Below, in pieces: positions 40,851 through 50,396 of a stretch of 61,206 nt of DNA. Numbering within the stretch: position 1 is the first letter of the stretch; each line of letters opens with the position of its first letter. Source of the stretch: Bacteroidota bacterium (GTDB lineage: Bacteria > Bacteroidota > Bacteroidia > Bacteroidales > JAGONC01); NCBI GenBank assembly GCA_026391695.1, contig JAPLDP010000032.1, positions 1-61,206 of the forward strand, in the 5' to 3' direction. The translations under genes and the position numbers were made by a program. The notes under the pieces were generated by a model, which was not told the DNA's origin, ran no database searches, and saw only the letters and a list, made by a program, of their open reading frames with translations.

Positions 40851-43262
40851 ATGAAAAAACTATTAACGCTCATTACGATTTTATTTTTACCTGTGCTGAT
40901 GATTGCCAGTGAGGCTGATCTACCATTGCCTAATCTGAAGGAGAATTTTTTCCAGGGATGGTCATTGCTGATCTTCGGTTTCATTGTCATCATTGTGGGG
41001 ATGCTTTTCGGTTTGTGGCAGTATCTCACTATCCGGAAGATACGCGTACACAAGTCCATGTCGGATGTTTCCAACATCATTTACGAAACCTGTAAAACTT
41101 ACCTGTTCCAGCAAGGAAAATTCCTTGCTATTTTATTCGGGATCATTGCCGTAATCATCCTTTATTATTTTCTTGTGCTGTCGCATCTCACCCTGCCCAA
41201 AACATTACTGATCTTATTCTGGACACTGATCGGCATCCTGGGATCATATAGTGTGGCATGGTTCGGCATCCGGATAAACACACTGGCTAACAGCCGCACA
41301 GCGTTTGCCGCTTTAAAAAACAAACCTTTCAATGTCATGTCCATACCGATGCAATCAGGCATGAGCGTTGGATTATTGCTCGTTTGTGTTGAGCTCATCA
41401 TGATGCTGATCATCCTGCTGTTTGTTCCCTATACCAGTGCAGGTGCCTGTTTTGTCGGATTTGCCATTGGAGAGTCACTTGGTGCAAGCGCACTGAGAGT
41501 TGCCGGTGGGATCTTCACAAAAATTGCTGACATAGGCGCTGACCTGATGAAAATCGTCTTTAAACTGCCAGAAGACGACCCACGGAACCCCGGAGTTATA
41601 GCCGATTGCACCGGTGACAATGCCGGCGATAGTGTAGGACCTACGGCTGACGGCTTTGAAACTTACGGTGTAACAGGCGTTGCCCTGATATCATTCATCG
41701 TACTGGCCATCAATTTCGGAACACTGGGTATCTTCCCCAACAAAGAAGCTGCATTTTTATTCCAGAGTAATCTTATCGTCTGGATTTTCGCTATGCGTAT
41801 TTTAATGATCGTCACATCACTGGCAGCATATTATATCAACCTGGTATGGGCAAAAGCAAGGTTTGGCAAAGCGGACAAATTCAATTTTGAAACACCCCTG
41901 TCCAACCTGGTCTGGATAACATCCATCCTTTCAATCATCGTTACATTTATTGTCAGCTATCTCCTGTTAGGTAAAATTACTATTGGCAACACAATGGTCA
42001 CTGATCTGTGGTGGAAGCTGGCGATTATTATCAGTTGCGGCACACTGGCTGCGGCTCTTATACCGGAGTTCACCAAGGCATTTACAAGCACAAAATCACG
42101 CCATGTGAAGGAAATCGTCACCGCATCGCGTGAGGGCGGCGCCTCACTCACCATTCTGTCAGGCATGGTTGCCGGGAATTTCAGTGCATTCTGGGAAGGC
42201 ATGGTCATCGTTGCACTTATGGTTATTGCTTTTGTAACAAGTACGCTGGGACTCGATCAGTTCATGACCTATCCGACCATCTTTGCTTTTGGGCTGGTGG
42301 CCTTCGGCTTCCTCGGCATGGGACCGGTTACCATCGCCGTCGACAGTTATGGACCGGTGACTGATAATGCCCAGTCAGTATATGAACTCTCACAAATTGA
42401 AAACAAGCCCGGCATTAAAGAAGAAATTAAAAAAGATTTCGGTTTTGAACCCAATTTCGAAAGTGCCAAATACCATCTTGAAGTGAATGACTCGGCCGGA
42501 AACACGTTTAAAGCAACGGCAAAACCTGTCCTCATCGGCACAGCTGTAATCGGTGCAACAACTATGGTTTTCTCAATCATTCTGCTTCTAGCAAAAAATG
42601 GATTGCTTCATATTGAGTTGACCTCCGCCCAGGTTATCCTCGGTTTTGTAACAGGAGGTGCTGTCATTTACTGGTTTACAGGAGCTTCTATGCAGGCTGT
42701 GACGACAGGTGCTTACAGGGCTGTTGAATTTATCAAGAAGAACATCAACCTGGATAAGAAAGAAGCCGACATCAATGACTCCAAAAATGTGGTCAAAATA
42801 TGTACAAAATATGCACAGGCCGGCATGTGGAACATCTTTGTCGTTATCTTTTCCCTGACACTGGCCTTTGCATTCATCGATCCAAACTTCTTTGTTGCGT
42901 ACCTGATTTCCATCGCCACCTTCGGTTTATTCCAGGCTTTATATATGGCAAATGCCGGAGGTGCATGGGATAATGCAAAGAAGATCGTTGAAGTTGACCT
43001 AAAAATGAAAAATACACCATTACATGAAGCCACAGTCATCGGCGACACAGTCGGAGATCCTTACAAGGATACTTCTTCCGTTGCCATGAATCCGGTCATT
43101 AAGTTCTCAACCTTATTCGGATTGCTGGCTGCCGAGATCTCCATTCAAATGATACTCGGAGGTTTCAAAACAGCTTCAAAGTGGATAGGCCTTGCGTTTT
43201 TCATCGTCGGCTTAGTCTTTGTTTACAGGTCGTTCTTTGCGATGCGGATAAAGAAGGAGTAA
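40851..43262 (+). CDS. hppA: Membrane-bound ion-translocating pyrophosphatase
   Basis: An 803-residue pump that couples pyrophosphate hydrolysis to H+ or Na+ export. Seen: about 16 hydrophobic segments; the substrate-binding signature DCTGDNAGDSVGPTADGFETYG near residue 253; DSYGPVTDNAQSVYELS; NAGGAWDNAKK near 703; and GDTVGDPYKDTSSVAMNPVIK near the end. A Lys at residue ~554 (GNTFKATAK) replaces the Ala typical of K+-dependent enzymes, which suggests K+ independence. The pumped ion cannot be settled by eye. ATG 40851 opens a signal-like segment; the TTG at 40812 is unlikely. Confidence 0.93.
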   Translation: MKKLLTLITILFLPVLMIASEADLPLPNLKENFFQGWSLLIFGFIVIIVGMLFGLWQYLTIRKIRVHKSMSDVSNIIYETCKTYLFQQGKFLAILFGIIAVIILYYFLVLSHLTLPKTLLILFWTLIGILGSYSVAWFGIRINTLANSRTAFAALKNKPFNVMSIPMQSGMSVGLLLVCVELIMMLIILLFVPYTSAGACFVGFAIGESLGASALRVAGGIFTKIADIGADLMKIVFKLPEDDPRNPGVIADCTGDNAGDSVGPTADGFETYGVTGVALISFIVLAINFGTLGIFPNKEAAFLFQSNLIVWIFAMRILMIVTSLAAYYINLVWAKARFGKADKFNFETPLSNLVWITSILSIIVTFIVSYLLLGKITIGNTMVTDLWWKLAIIISCGTLAAALIPEFTKAFTSTKSRHVKEIVTASREGGASLTILSGMVAGNFSAFWEGMVIVALMVIAFVTSTLGLDQFMTYPTIFAFGLVAFGFLGMGPVTIAVDSYGPVTDNAQSVYELSQIENKPGIKEEIKKDFGFEPNFESAKYHLEVNDSAGNTFKATAKPVLIGTAVIGATTMVFSIILLLAKNGLLHIELTSAQVILGFVTGGAVIYWFTGASMQAVTTGAYRAVEFIKKNINLDKKEADINDSKNVVKICTKYAQAGMWNIFVVIFSLTLAFAFIDPNFFVAYLISIATFGLFQALYMANAGGAWDNAKKIVEVDLKMKNTPLHEATVIGDTVGDPYKDTSSVAMNPVIKFSTLFGLLAAEISIQMILGGFKTASKWIGLAFFIVGLVFVYRSFFAMRIKKE

Positions 43263-43270
43263 CGAAGCAA

Positions 43271-43310
43271 AAAAAGGGATGACATCTCGGATGAGATGTC
43301 ATCCCTTTTT
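43271..43310. terminator. Bidirectional terminator between hppA and the beta-helix gene
   Basis: AAAAAGGGATGACATCTC, loop GGAT, GAGATGTCATCCCTTTTT. An 18-bp perfect stem with flanking A- and T-runs that can end transcription of both convergent genes. The same stem core is reused at 47030-47065. Confidence 0.9.
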
Positions 43311-46300
43311 TCAATAGATAATCAGCTTCTTATTGATAAAGTAATCTTTATCTCTTAATCTTAAGATATAAAGCCCTTTTAATATATCCGAAGTATTGAG
43401 CAGGATCGTTTTTTCACCTTCAATTTGTAAATTTTTAATAAGCTTCCCCCTTATATCATATAATTCAAGTTGGATAAAAGGATATTCAAATGTGACTTTA
43501 ATAAGGCCATTTGTCGGATTTGGGCTAACAATGACGGGGAGAATAGTAATATCTACTATTCCAAGCTCACCAACACCTATGACAGGTAAAGACAGTATGG
43601 ATTCCTCAGGATCATTGCTGTAAATATTAATAAATCCGCTGTACTCAGAACTCTCTTCCGGTGAGAAGCATATTATTAAATGATTTGAACTATTGCCATC
43701 GATTCCGATGTTTGAAATAATGTTATTAAAATCTCCATTTTCCTGTTTGATTTTATACCCCTCCGGAACAGTAATGGAATCAATATACAGTAATTCTGTT
43801 CCTGTATTGAAAATTTGTAATGTATCGGTTTTAGTCAGTGAAACGCCGCATTGTCCAAAATCAAATCCTGAAGGTAAAGTTTGAATGTTTTGTGGTGTAA
43901 CAACTTGGTACTCATACACGCCGATATCGATGCGGCCATTCATTATGCGTGGGAGCATGTCGAGATCTGTCTCCGGAACAGAAAAATTTGCAGTATCCGG
44001 ATCCCCTGCATCAATGCATAGTGATGAAGGAGATAACCTGAAGTCATCGTTCTCATAATCAATAAACTGTGGCCAAACATTAATGTTGCCTATCCCAGTA
44101 TTCGAAGTGCATGAATAAGAAATATTACTGTTTTCGCCACCAACAGAATTATTAGAAAAAATTGAGTTAATGATAATATTGCTATACCCCCATAATCCAG
44201 AATCATTGTAAGAGGCATAGTTATCGACGAAGGTGCAATTTGTAATAGTTGAGTACTCTGCATAAGCACCACCACCATAGCCGTAATAGCCAATACTCCT
44301 GTTATTATAAAACAAAATATTAGATATTTGGGCGCCTGTTACATTAATACCACCTCCATAAGCCGACGAATATTGGAGAGCGGAAGCCTTGTTATCATGA
44401 ATTACACTGTTCGAGAGAGTTAATGAATTATCATCAGCATAAATAGCACCGCCTTGTCCTCCCGAATTGGTATTAAAGCGGAAAATACAATTGGAAATGT
44501 GAGTATATACCTGCTCAATATGAAGTGCTCCATTTGGTGATGCGTATTCAAATATACAATGTTCAAATGAAGATGAGTCATTAGAGATCGCTTCAGCACC
44601 GACTAAATACATGCCAGCCCAATATTTCAGTAAGTTTTCATCCTCCCAAGGCATTTTACCGGTAAAATAGATTTTGTGTTCGGATGTACCGGAAGCTCTG
44701 ATCTTCCCTTGTACAGTCATTCGATAAGGCCCATCAAATTTAATATGGCATCCGGGCTCAACAACAAGAGTTACACCTTCCGGAACAGTAACATCTCCTG
44801 TGATGAAGACACATAAACTTTTAAAGGTTGTATCATGAGTGATAGTGCCTGACAATTGGAAACAGCTGTAATAATTACCCAAAAGGGAAGCAGACTGATA
44901 AGCAGAGTATGGATTATCGCTCTGAATTATCAAAGTCCCTTCAAAATAGCCGGTGTCGGATGGAAGAAATCTGATATAAATGGTGTCATAATCAAAAGGA
45001 TCAAGTTTGAAAGGCTCTATCGTATTTTCCCAATTCACCTGACCTTTTCTTTTAATAAAAAAAGGATGATCAGTACTTATTGAAAAAATAGTTAGTGTAT
45101 CCGTACTTGTATTAAAAAGATAAAGGCTGTCGATAAAAAGTTCAGAAGGACCGAAGCCGTCAAATACAACGTATTCAGGATAAAAAGATAATCCACCATT
45201 ATTAATTGTATCCTGGCACTCATAAGCTCCTATATCGATCCAATGATTAACAATTCGTGGCAAGGAATCAAGGTCATAAGCAGGAATATTGAGACCTGTT
45301 GTATCCCACGTACCTGCATTAATGGCAATACTTTGGATATCAAGATGGAAATCACTGGAATCATTGATATAGTCAGGATCTACTCCTGTGATATTGAGAA
45401 TCCCGTTAAGGTTACCATAAGTTAAATTTTGTACTAACGAATAATTAGCATTTACTGAACCATAGAGGTCATCCCCATCCGGCACACTGTCACTTAAATT
45501 GCCGGCTATAATCGTATTGGTTAAATTGACAACAGCATTAGCTACTACAAGGCCACCACCACTTCCGTTGCTCTTTTCATTAAGTGCAGAGTTATTATTA
45601 ACAGTACCGCAGGTGTTATGGGCGATGGTACAATTCACTAATTCAGTGATGCTGTCGACACAATAAAATCCACCACCGTCTCCCGGATTTCCGTCATAAG
45701 GTCCTCCGACTTCTGTCATATTGTTATGGATCAAACAATTAATAGCCGATAACCTGCCTGAATTGTATATTGCTCCGCCATCACCGCCATCTCCACTTTC
45801 GCGTCCATAAAGAGGAGATCCAATCCATGTTCCTCCTTCACCTGACTGATTATTGAAAATATTTGAGAGAATTAATACGCAATTTCCTACATTATACAAT
45901 GAGCCTCCGCCGCCTCCATCAGCTCCATATGAGAAATGGTCACCACTTGCATCACCACCATTACCTGCATGATTTTCCTGAAAAACCGAATAATCGACAT
46001 ACAGTTCTCCTTTATTAAAGATTCCACCTCCTACTCCACCTTTAGCACCAAAGCAGTAAGAGTGATACCCGCCACTTGAATTTCCCCCTTTACCAGCATA
46101 ATTATTTCTTATCAGGCAATTCCATAATGAAGCATAGCCTTCATTAAATATTCCACCTCCATAACCTCCGGCACAAGCACTCCAACCCTCTCCATTTTCA
46201 TCATATCCAAATCTTCCCTCACCTGCGTAATTTTCAAATAATTCACAGTCGAATAATGAGACATTTCCCTTATTGTAAATTCCACCGCCGTGACCGCTTC

Positions 46301-46796
46301 TGCCACAGGGTTCATTCCAAGGACCCCCGTTAAATACATAATCACCAGCATGATTATATCCAATAAGGCATTTCTTTAATACTACGTGATCAGTTTCAAT
46401 ATAAAGCCCCCCACCGGGGTCAATATCTTGTGCATCCGGCGTATGTCCATAAAGAATTTGTAAATTACATAGATACACTGTCTTGTCCCCTCCGGATGAA
46501 ACAATATGCATGATTCTGAAATACAGAAAGGTGAGATTTACATCTCTTATGATACAGACCTTTTCTGTACCACCAATAATGCTTAATGATTTGTTTATTA
46601 ATAATTCCCCTGATGTCAACCGCACGGTATCTACCACATCTATAAAAGTAATGGTATCACCATCATTGGCCTGATCGATCAGGTATCTAAGCGATCCGGG
46701 TCCATTGTCATTTTCATTCTCAACAATCAAGTTATTCTGGGCAGATAAACTGAATGAAAGAATTAAAATTAACCCTGATAATATGAGTCTGATCAT
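43311..46796 (-). CDS. Large secreted beta-helix protein with T9SS type A sorting domain
   Basis: A 1161-residue surface protein. Seen: signal peptide MIRLILSGLILILSFSLSAQ; many glycine-rich parallel beta-helix coils (GGGIYNKGNVSLFDCELFENYAGEG, GGAIYNSGRLSAINCLIHNN and similar) over residues ~40-480, with a second helix around 690-960; DLDSLPRI and DLDMLPRIMNGRIDIGVYEYQ stretches of the choice-of-anchor Q type; and a C-terminal VSPNPTNGLIKVTFEYP ... GKLIKNL ... GLYILRLRDKDYFINKKLIIY sorting domain. Likely a cell-surface or extracellular structural or polysaccharide-related protein; no active site recognised. Confidence 0.82.
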   Translation of the reverse strand: MIRLILSGLILILSFSLSAQNNLIVENENDNGPGSLRYLIDQANDGDTITFIDVVDTVRLTSGELLINKSLSIIGGTEKVCIIRDVNLTFLYFRIMHIVSSGGDKTVYLCNLQILYGHTPDAQDIDPGGGLYIETDHVVLKKCLIGYNHAGDYVFNGGPWNEPCGRSGHGGGIYNKGNVSLFDCELFENYAGEGRFGYDENGEGWSACAGGYGGGIFNEGYASLWNCLIRNNYAGKGGNSSGGYHSYCFGAKGGVGGGIFNKGELYVDYSVFQENHAGNGGDASGDHFSYGADGGGGGSLYNVGNCVLILSNIFNNQSGEGGTWIGSPLYGRESGDGGDGGAIYNSGRLSAINCLIHNNMTEVGGPYDGNPGDGGGFYCVDSITELVNCTIAHNTCGTVNNNSALNEKSNGSGGGLVVANAVVNLTNTIIAGNLSDSVPDGDDLYGSVNANYSLVQNLTYGNLNGILNITGVDPDYINDSSDFHLDIQSIAINAGTWDTTGLNIPAYDLDSLPRIVNHWIDIGAYECQDTINNGGLSFYPEYVVFDGFGPSELFIDSLYLFNTSTDTLTIFSISTDHPFFIKRKGQVNWENTIEPFKLDPFDYDTIYIRFLPSDTGYFEGTLIIQSDNPYSAYQSASLLGNYYSCFQLSGTITHDTTFKSLCVFITGDVTVPEGVTLVVEPGCHIKFDGPYRMTVQGKIRASGTSEHKIYFTGKMPWEDENLLKYWAGMYLVGAEAISNDSSSFEHCIFEYASPNGALHIEQVYTHISNCIFRFNTNSGGQGGAIYADDNSLTLSNSVIHDNKASALQYSSAYGGGINVTGAQISNILFYNNRSIGYYGYGGGAYAEYSTITNCTFVDNYASYNDSGLWGYSNIIINSIFSNNSVGGENSNISYSCTSNTGIGNINVWPQFIDYENDDFRLSPSSLCIDAGDPDTANFSVPETDLDMLPRIMNGRIDIGVYEYQVVTPQNIQTLPSGFDFGQCGVSLTKTDTLQIFNTGTELLYIDSITVPEGYKIKQENGDFNNIISNIGIDGNSSNHLIICFSPEESSEYSGFINIYSNDPEESILSLPVIGVGELGIVDITILPVIVSPNPTNGLIKVTFEYPFIQLELYDIRGKLIKNLQIEGEKTILLNTSDILKGLYILRLRDKDYFINKKLIIY

Positions 46797-46860
46797 CCTG
46801 ATAAATTTAAAATATGAGAGTACGAAGAATCTTGTGATAAAATAGTAAAAAATCCTATTG

Positions 46861-47012
46861 ATTTGAAAGGTTCTGTTTTAAGATAATGTAGGTTCTGTAA
46901 CCCCAAGGGCATACAGCGCAAAGGGATAAGTAAAGTAAATGATTTATAGCATTGATTTTAATTGTATTACGAAATATTATTCTACAATATTCTTAAACAG
47001 AACCATTTGAAA
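46861..47012. mobile_element. 136-bp MITE-like element with 8-bp target duplication
   Basis: ATTTGAAA occurs at 46861-46868 and 47005-47012. Between them, 46869-46891 and the reverse complement of 46982-47004 share 19 of 23 bases, starting GGTTCTGTTT. No ORF inside. An internal GGTTCTGTAACC repeats the end motif. This is the signature of a small non-autonomous element; 8-bp duplications occur with ISL3, IS256, IS66 and others. Confidence 0.75.
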
Positions 47013-47029
47013 TAAATATATTCAAAATT

Positions 47030-47065
47030 AAAGGGATGACATCTCGTTTGAGATGTCATCCCTTT
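47030..47065 (-). terminator. Terminator after the C1-protease gene
   Basis: AAAGGGATGACATCTC, loop GTTT, GAGATGTCATCCCTTT. On the minus strand it follows the stop of the 47103 gene by about 38 nt. Its stem core is identical to that at 43271-43310. Confidence 0.85.
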
Positions 47066-47102
47066 TTCATTTAAGATTTTTTAATAATAATGTGCAATTC
47101 AA

Positions 47103-50100
47103 TCAGTGCATAACAACCATTTTCTTTGTACCTGATATTTTTCCATTTATTTCCAATGAGTAATAATAAATACCCACAGGTAATCCTGAAACATTAAGTT
47201 CAATCTTGTGTATGCCTTCGTTCATATCTATTTGCTGAATCGAGTTTTGCTCTTTTCCAAGACAGTCGTATACTCTTATAACCACATTACCAGGTTCAGA
47301 TATTCTGTAATATATAGAGGTCGATGTCGAAAAAGGATTGGGAACGTTTTGCATCAATTCACCAGGTTTGAGATTTTCTAAATTCTGTTTAGGTATTTCA
47401 AATTGATTGCTACATGGCAACAGTGCAAGCAATTCATCACGTTTTATTCCGAATTCAGACATCGATTTCGGTTTATGCTCAGGCATGGTTCCTGTAAATG
47501 AGTACCTTGACCCACTGTTTTCTATCAAAAAATAGGTATATCCCAGGTCGATAATTGCAAAAATGCTATCTTCAAGGGTCTCCGGATTTTGAATGATGTT
47601 TTCATACCAGTCTATCGCAGTCTCCCAGTTTTCAAGTTTTACATCGCATTTGTTTGCAAGGAAATCGCCCAGTTTAGTCAATGCCGTATCTGCAAGTATT
47701 GTATCGTTCGTTCTGTAATATTGTTTTAAACTGTTATAGTCGTCACCGGTTAATTTTTCAAGCCTGAAAAGCTCTTTCATTGCACTTTGGGCATAGTCTG
47801 ATTCAGGATATTGCTGAATGAGCATTTCAAAAAGATTTTTTGCATCAGTATAATTACCTGCTTCAAACTGACTGACAGCGCTTGTGTGCATATCTTCGGC
47901 AGCATCTGGAACATGCTGGTTATCGCCACCCGGGCACCATATGGGGTTTACTAAATAAACATCGGGGTAAAGATCTTCGTGATAATCGAAATTATTGCCC
48001 CAGCAGTTGTATCTGATGTCCTTTGGAATTGGGTCGCCCGATGCCCACTGGTAATACACCATCGGATCGCCTGGATTTCCCAGATTGTCTTCATCAATGA
48101 TGGCATTATATCTGAAATACCAGGGGAAGCTATACCCTGATGAATACACTTCGTAAGAACTGTTATCCATGACAAGGTTCATTTCATCATATGATGACGC
48201 ATTTGGATTACCGTAGAAGGCGACACGGCTGTTGTTAAAGAATTTTACGCCGAATTGATTATCATGAATATAGTTGCCCGACACGGATGCTGTGGAGTTG
48301 TATATGGAGATCCCGCTGGAAGCATTATTATAAATATCATTGAATAATATATTCTGATTACCGGAAGGGCCACGACCGCTATTGAAAAGTGAGATACCAC
48401 CACCGTTGCAGTTGTATATTTGATTGTTGTTAATGTAAAACCAGTCATATTCGTCAATGTTTATCCCCGGATGAGCCTCATTTTGAAAGATGCAGTCTGT
48501 GATCGACAGACTATAGAACGGTACGGGATTTACTGTATTTGTGAAATATGTCCATACATGGTCGAAAGTGGAGTTTTCCAGGTTGACAAAACCCCTGTGC
48601 GATCCGATATAGGTATAGCTGATAGTGGAGTTTTCAATATCAAGAGCCTCACAATAATTAATAAGTTGTCCATTATTGAATGATACATTGTCGAAAGTAA
48701 CCGTCGCGTTTTGGTTATTTAATATCAAATTGCCAATGTCAAATGTAACATTCTGGCCTATTTGAACATTGCCGTTAATAACAATTTCATTTTGCCCTGT
48801 TTTTCCAGTAATTGTAACATTATCCCCGATAATTAAAGTAGAACCTATTTCGATAACAATTTGGCTATTGTACATATCAATATTTACACCGTCTTCAATA
48901 GTTAAGGTTGAATTGTTTGATACAGTTGATGTGAAACGTGAAACCATATCCGAATTGAAACTTAAATCTTCTTCTATGGTAGAAGGAATTAAATCATAAG
49001 GTAGTCCGAAGGTATTCATCGTATTATATCCCAGCACTATGTTTGTTTCGGGATAATATAATTCAAACTCCTCGCCCCAACGGTAATCTATTATCGACCA
49101 AGACTCAAGTATGCCAGGCGGATTGGATAGGTTTTGTACCCAAACAAATATTTTACCAAAATCTTCCTGCATAAACTCAGGGCCAAAATCAAGTGAAAAC
49201 TCTATCCATGGATCTTTTCCAATACCTTGCATAGGATTTGGCCCTCCTGCATATATTATTGGAGAAATAATATAATCGTTCATGGAATTATCATTGGCAT
49301 CGGTACCCCAGCCGTGCCAGATGTTCAGGTTATCACGTTTAGTATGAACAATTTTCATTTTAATCACTATTTCAGGACTATAATTGGGTAATACTTCGTA
49401 AACAATAACCTTGTTCTGGTTCATCATTCCGTTACCTACAAGTAATCGATAAGGAACCCACCAGAAACCATTTGTTCCGGAACTTGGCCCATTGCTATCC
49501 ACTATTTTAAGTGCCCCAATTTCCCATTCTGACATAGTTTGCCCATTAATAAACTGACCGTCACCATTGAAATCGTATTTTACATCATCGCAATAGCCCA
49601 CAATTGTAACCCCGTGGTTCCAATAGTCAAAACTTAATTTTACCTTATCAGAAGAATGAGCACTTTCTGGAGGCAAGCTACCTTCTTGTCCGCCAAAGTG
49701 ACATGCCATTAAGGCCACTCCCCCAACATTAGAGCCTGCGTTATGATCATAAAGCCAATGCTTTAGCAGATCAAGTCCATCTGGATTATCAACCTTGAAC
49801 TGGTATGATTCGTCAAGCTTGTTAAAATGGGTCAAATAATATTTATCGTATCCGCTCATCCATCGTGAATAATCCAGCATATTAAGGCCACCCCACACTT
49901 CTTCATTCACAGCGCCAATGTTTTTGAGATGTTTAATCGGAAACCAGGAACCGCCCGTAAAGCTTCCTCCATTATCAAAGTTCCATGTAAAATTAGGATC
50001 ATAACTATTATAGGTATTATTCCATGGAACATTTCTTGCCCGGTTCATTTCATATGCAAATGCGTAATATACTCCGGAAGCCGAAGCACACATACCTGAT

Positions 50101-50342
50101 CCTTGCTGATTCATAATAATAGTAGGGAAGTAAGGTTGTTCATTATTTAAAACCTCAATAGGTAGATTAATTCCCTGTGAAATTTCCGACAATTGCAATT
50201 CGGGTAAGGAGTTCAATAACTGCTGCGCTTCATCGTCAACAATAAATCCCTGAAAATTCATTTCCTGGCATAAACCTGCTTGCTTAATAAGCAACAACAT
50301 AATTAAGCCGATAACTGTTTTTACGTAAGTGAATGTCTTCAT
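47103..50342 (-). CDS. Secreted papain-like (C1A) protease with beta-helix, TPR-like and T9SS sorting domains
   Basis: A 1079-residue multidomain protein. Signal peptide MKTFTYVKTVIGLIMLLLIKQAGLCQ. Residues ~60-305 form a C1A cysteine protease: Gln79 and Cys85 in MNQQGSGMCASASG, His243 in YWNHGVTIVGY, Asn284 in IVDSNGPSSGTNGFWW. Residues ~480-740 form a beta-helix (NNQIYNCNGGGISLFNSG ...). TPR-like helices follow around residue 820-930 (AVSQFEAGNYTDAKNLFEMLIQQYPESD). Last ~80 residues are a type A sorting domain (NVPNPFSTSTSIYYRISEP ... GTKKMVVMH). From residue ~531 on, it is nearly identical to the 54936-57812 protein. Confidence 0.87.
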   Translation of the reverse strand: MKTFTYVKTVIGLIMLLLIKQAGLCQEMNFQGFIVDDEAQQLLNSLPELQLSEISQGINLPIEVLNNEQPYFPTIIMNQQGSGMCASASGVYYAFAYEMNRARNVPWNNTYNSYDPNFTWNFDNGGSFTGGSWFPIKHLKNIGAVNEEVWGGLNMLDYSRWMSGYDKYYLTHFNKLDESYQFKVDNPDGLDLLKHWLYDHNAGSNVGGVALMACHFGGQEGSLPPESAHSSDKVKLSFDYWNHGVTIVGYCDDVKYDFNGDGQFINGQTMSEWEIGALKIVDSNGPSSGTNGFWWVPYRLLVGNGMMNQNKVIVYEVLPNYSPEIVIKMKIVHTKRDNLNIWHGWGTDANDNSMNDYIISPIIYAGGPNPMQGIGKDPWIEFSLDFGPEFMQEDFGKIFVWVQNLSNPPGILESWSIIDYRWGEEFELYYPETNIVLGYNTMNTFGLPYDLIPSTIEEDLSFNSDMVSRFTSTVSNNSTLTIEDGVNIDMYNSQIVIEIGSTLIIGDNVTITGKTGQNEIVINGNVQIGQNVTFDIGNLILNNQNATVTFDNVSFNNGQLINYCEALDIENSTISYTYIGSHRGFVNLENSTFDHVWTYFTNTVNPVPFYSLSITDCIFQNEAHPGINIDEYDWFYINNNQIYNCNGGGISLFNSGRGPSGNQNILFNDIYNNASSGISIYNSTASVSGNYIHDNQFGVKFFNNSRVAFYGNPNASSYDEMNLVMDNSSYEVYSSGYSFPWYFRYNAIIDEDNLGNPGDPMVYYQWASGDPIPKDIRYNCWGNNFDYHEDLYPDVYLVNPIWCPGGDNQHVPDAAEDMHTSAVSQFEAGNYTDAKNLFEMLIQQYPESDYAQSAMKELFRLEKLTGDDYNSLKQYYRTNDTILADTALTKLGDFLANKCDVKLENWETAIDWYENIIQNPETLEDSIFAIIDLGYTYFLIENSGSRYSFTGTMPEHKPKSMSEFGIKRDELLALLPCSNQFEIPKQNLENLKPGELMQNVPNPFSTSTSIYYRISEPGNVVIRVYDCLGKEQNSIQQIDMNEGIHKIELNVSGLPVGIYYYSLEINGKISGTKKMVVMH

Positions 50343-50396
50343 TGTTTAAAGAATTTGGTTAATCACTAAAATGTTCTGTCTTAATTTTTAATTTCA

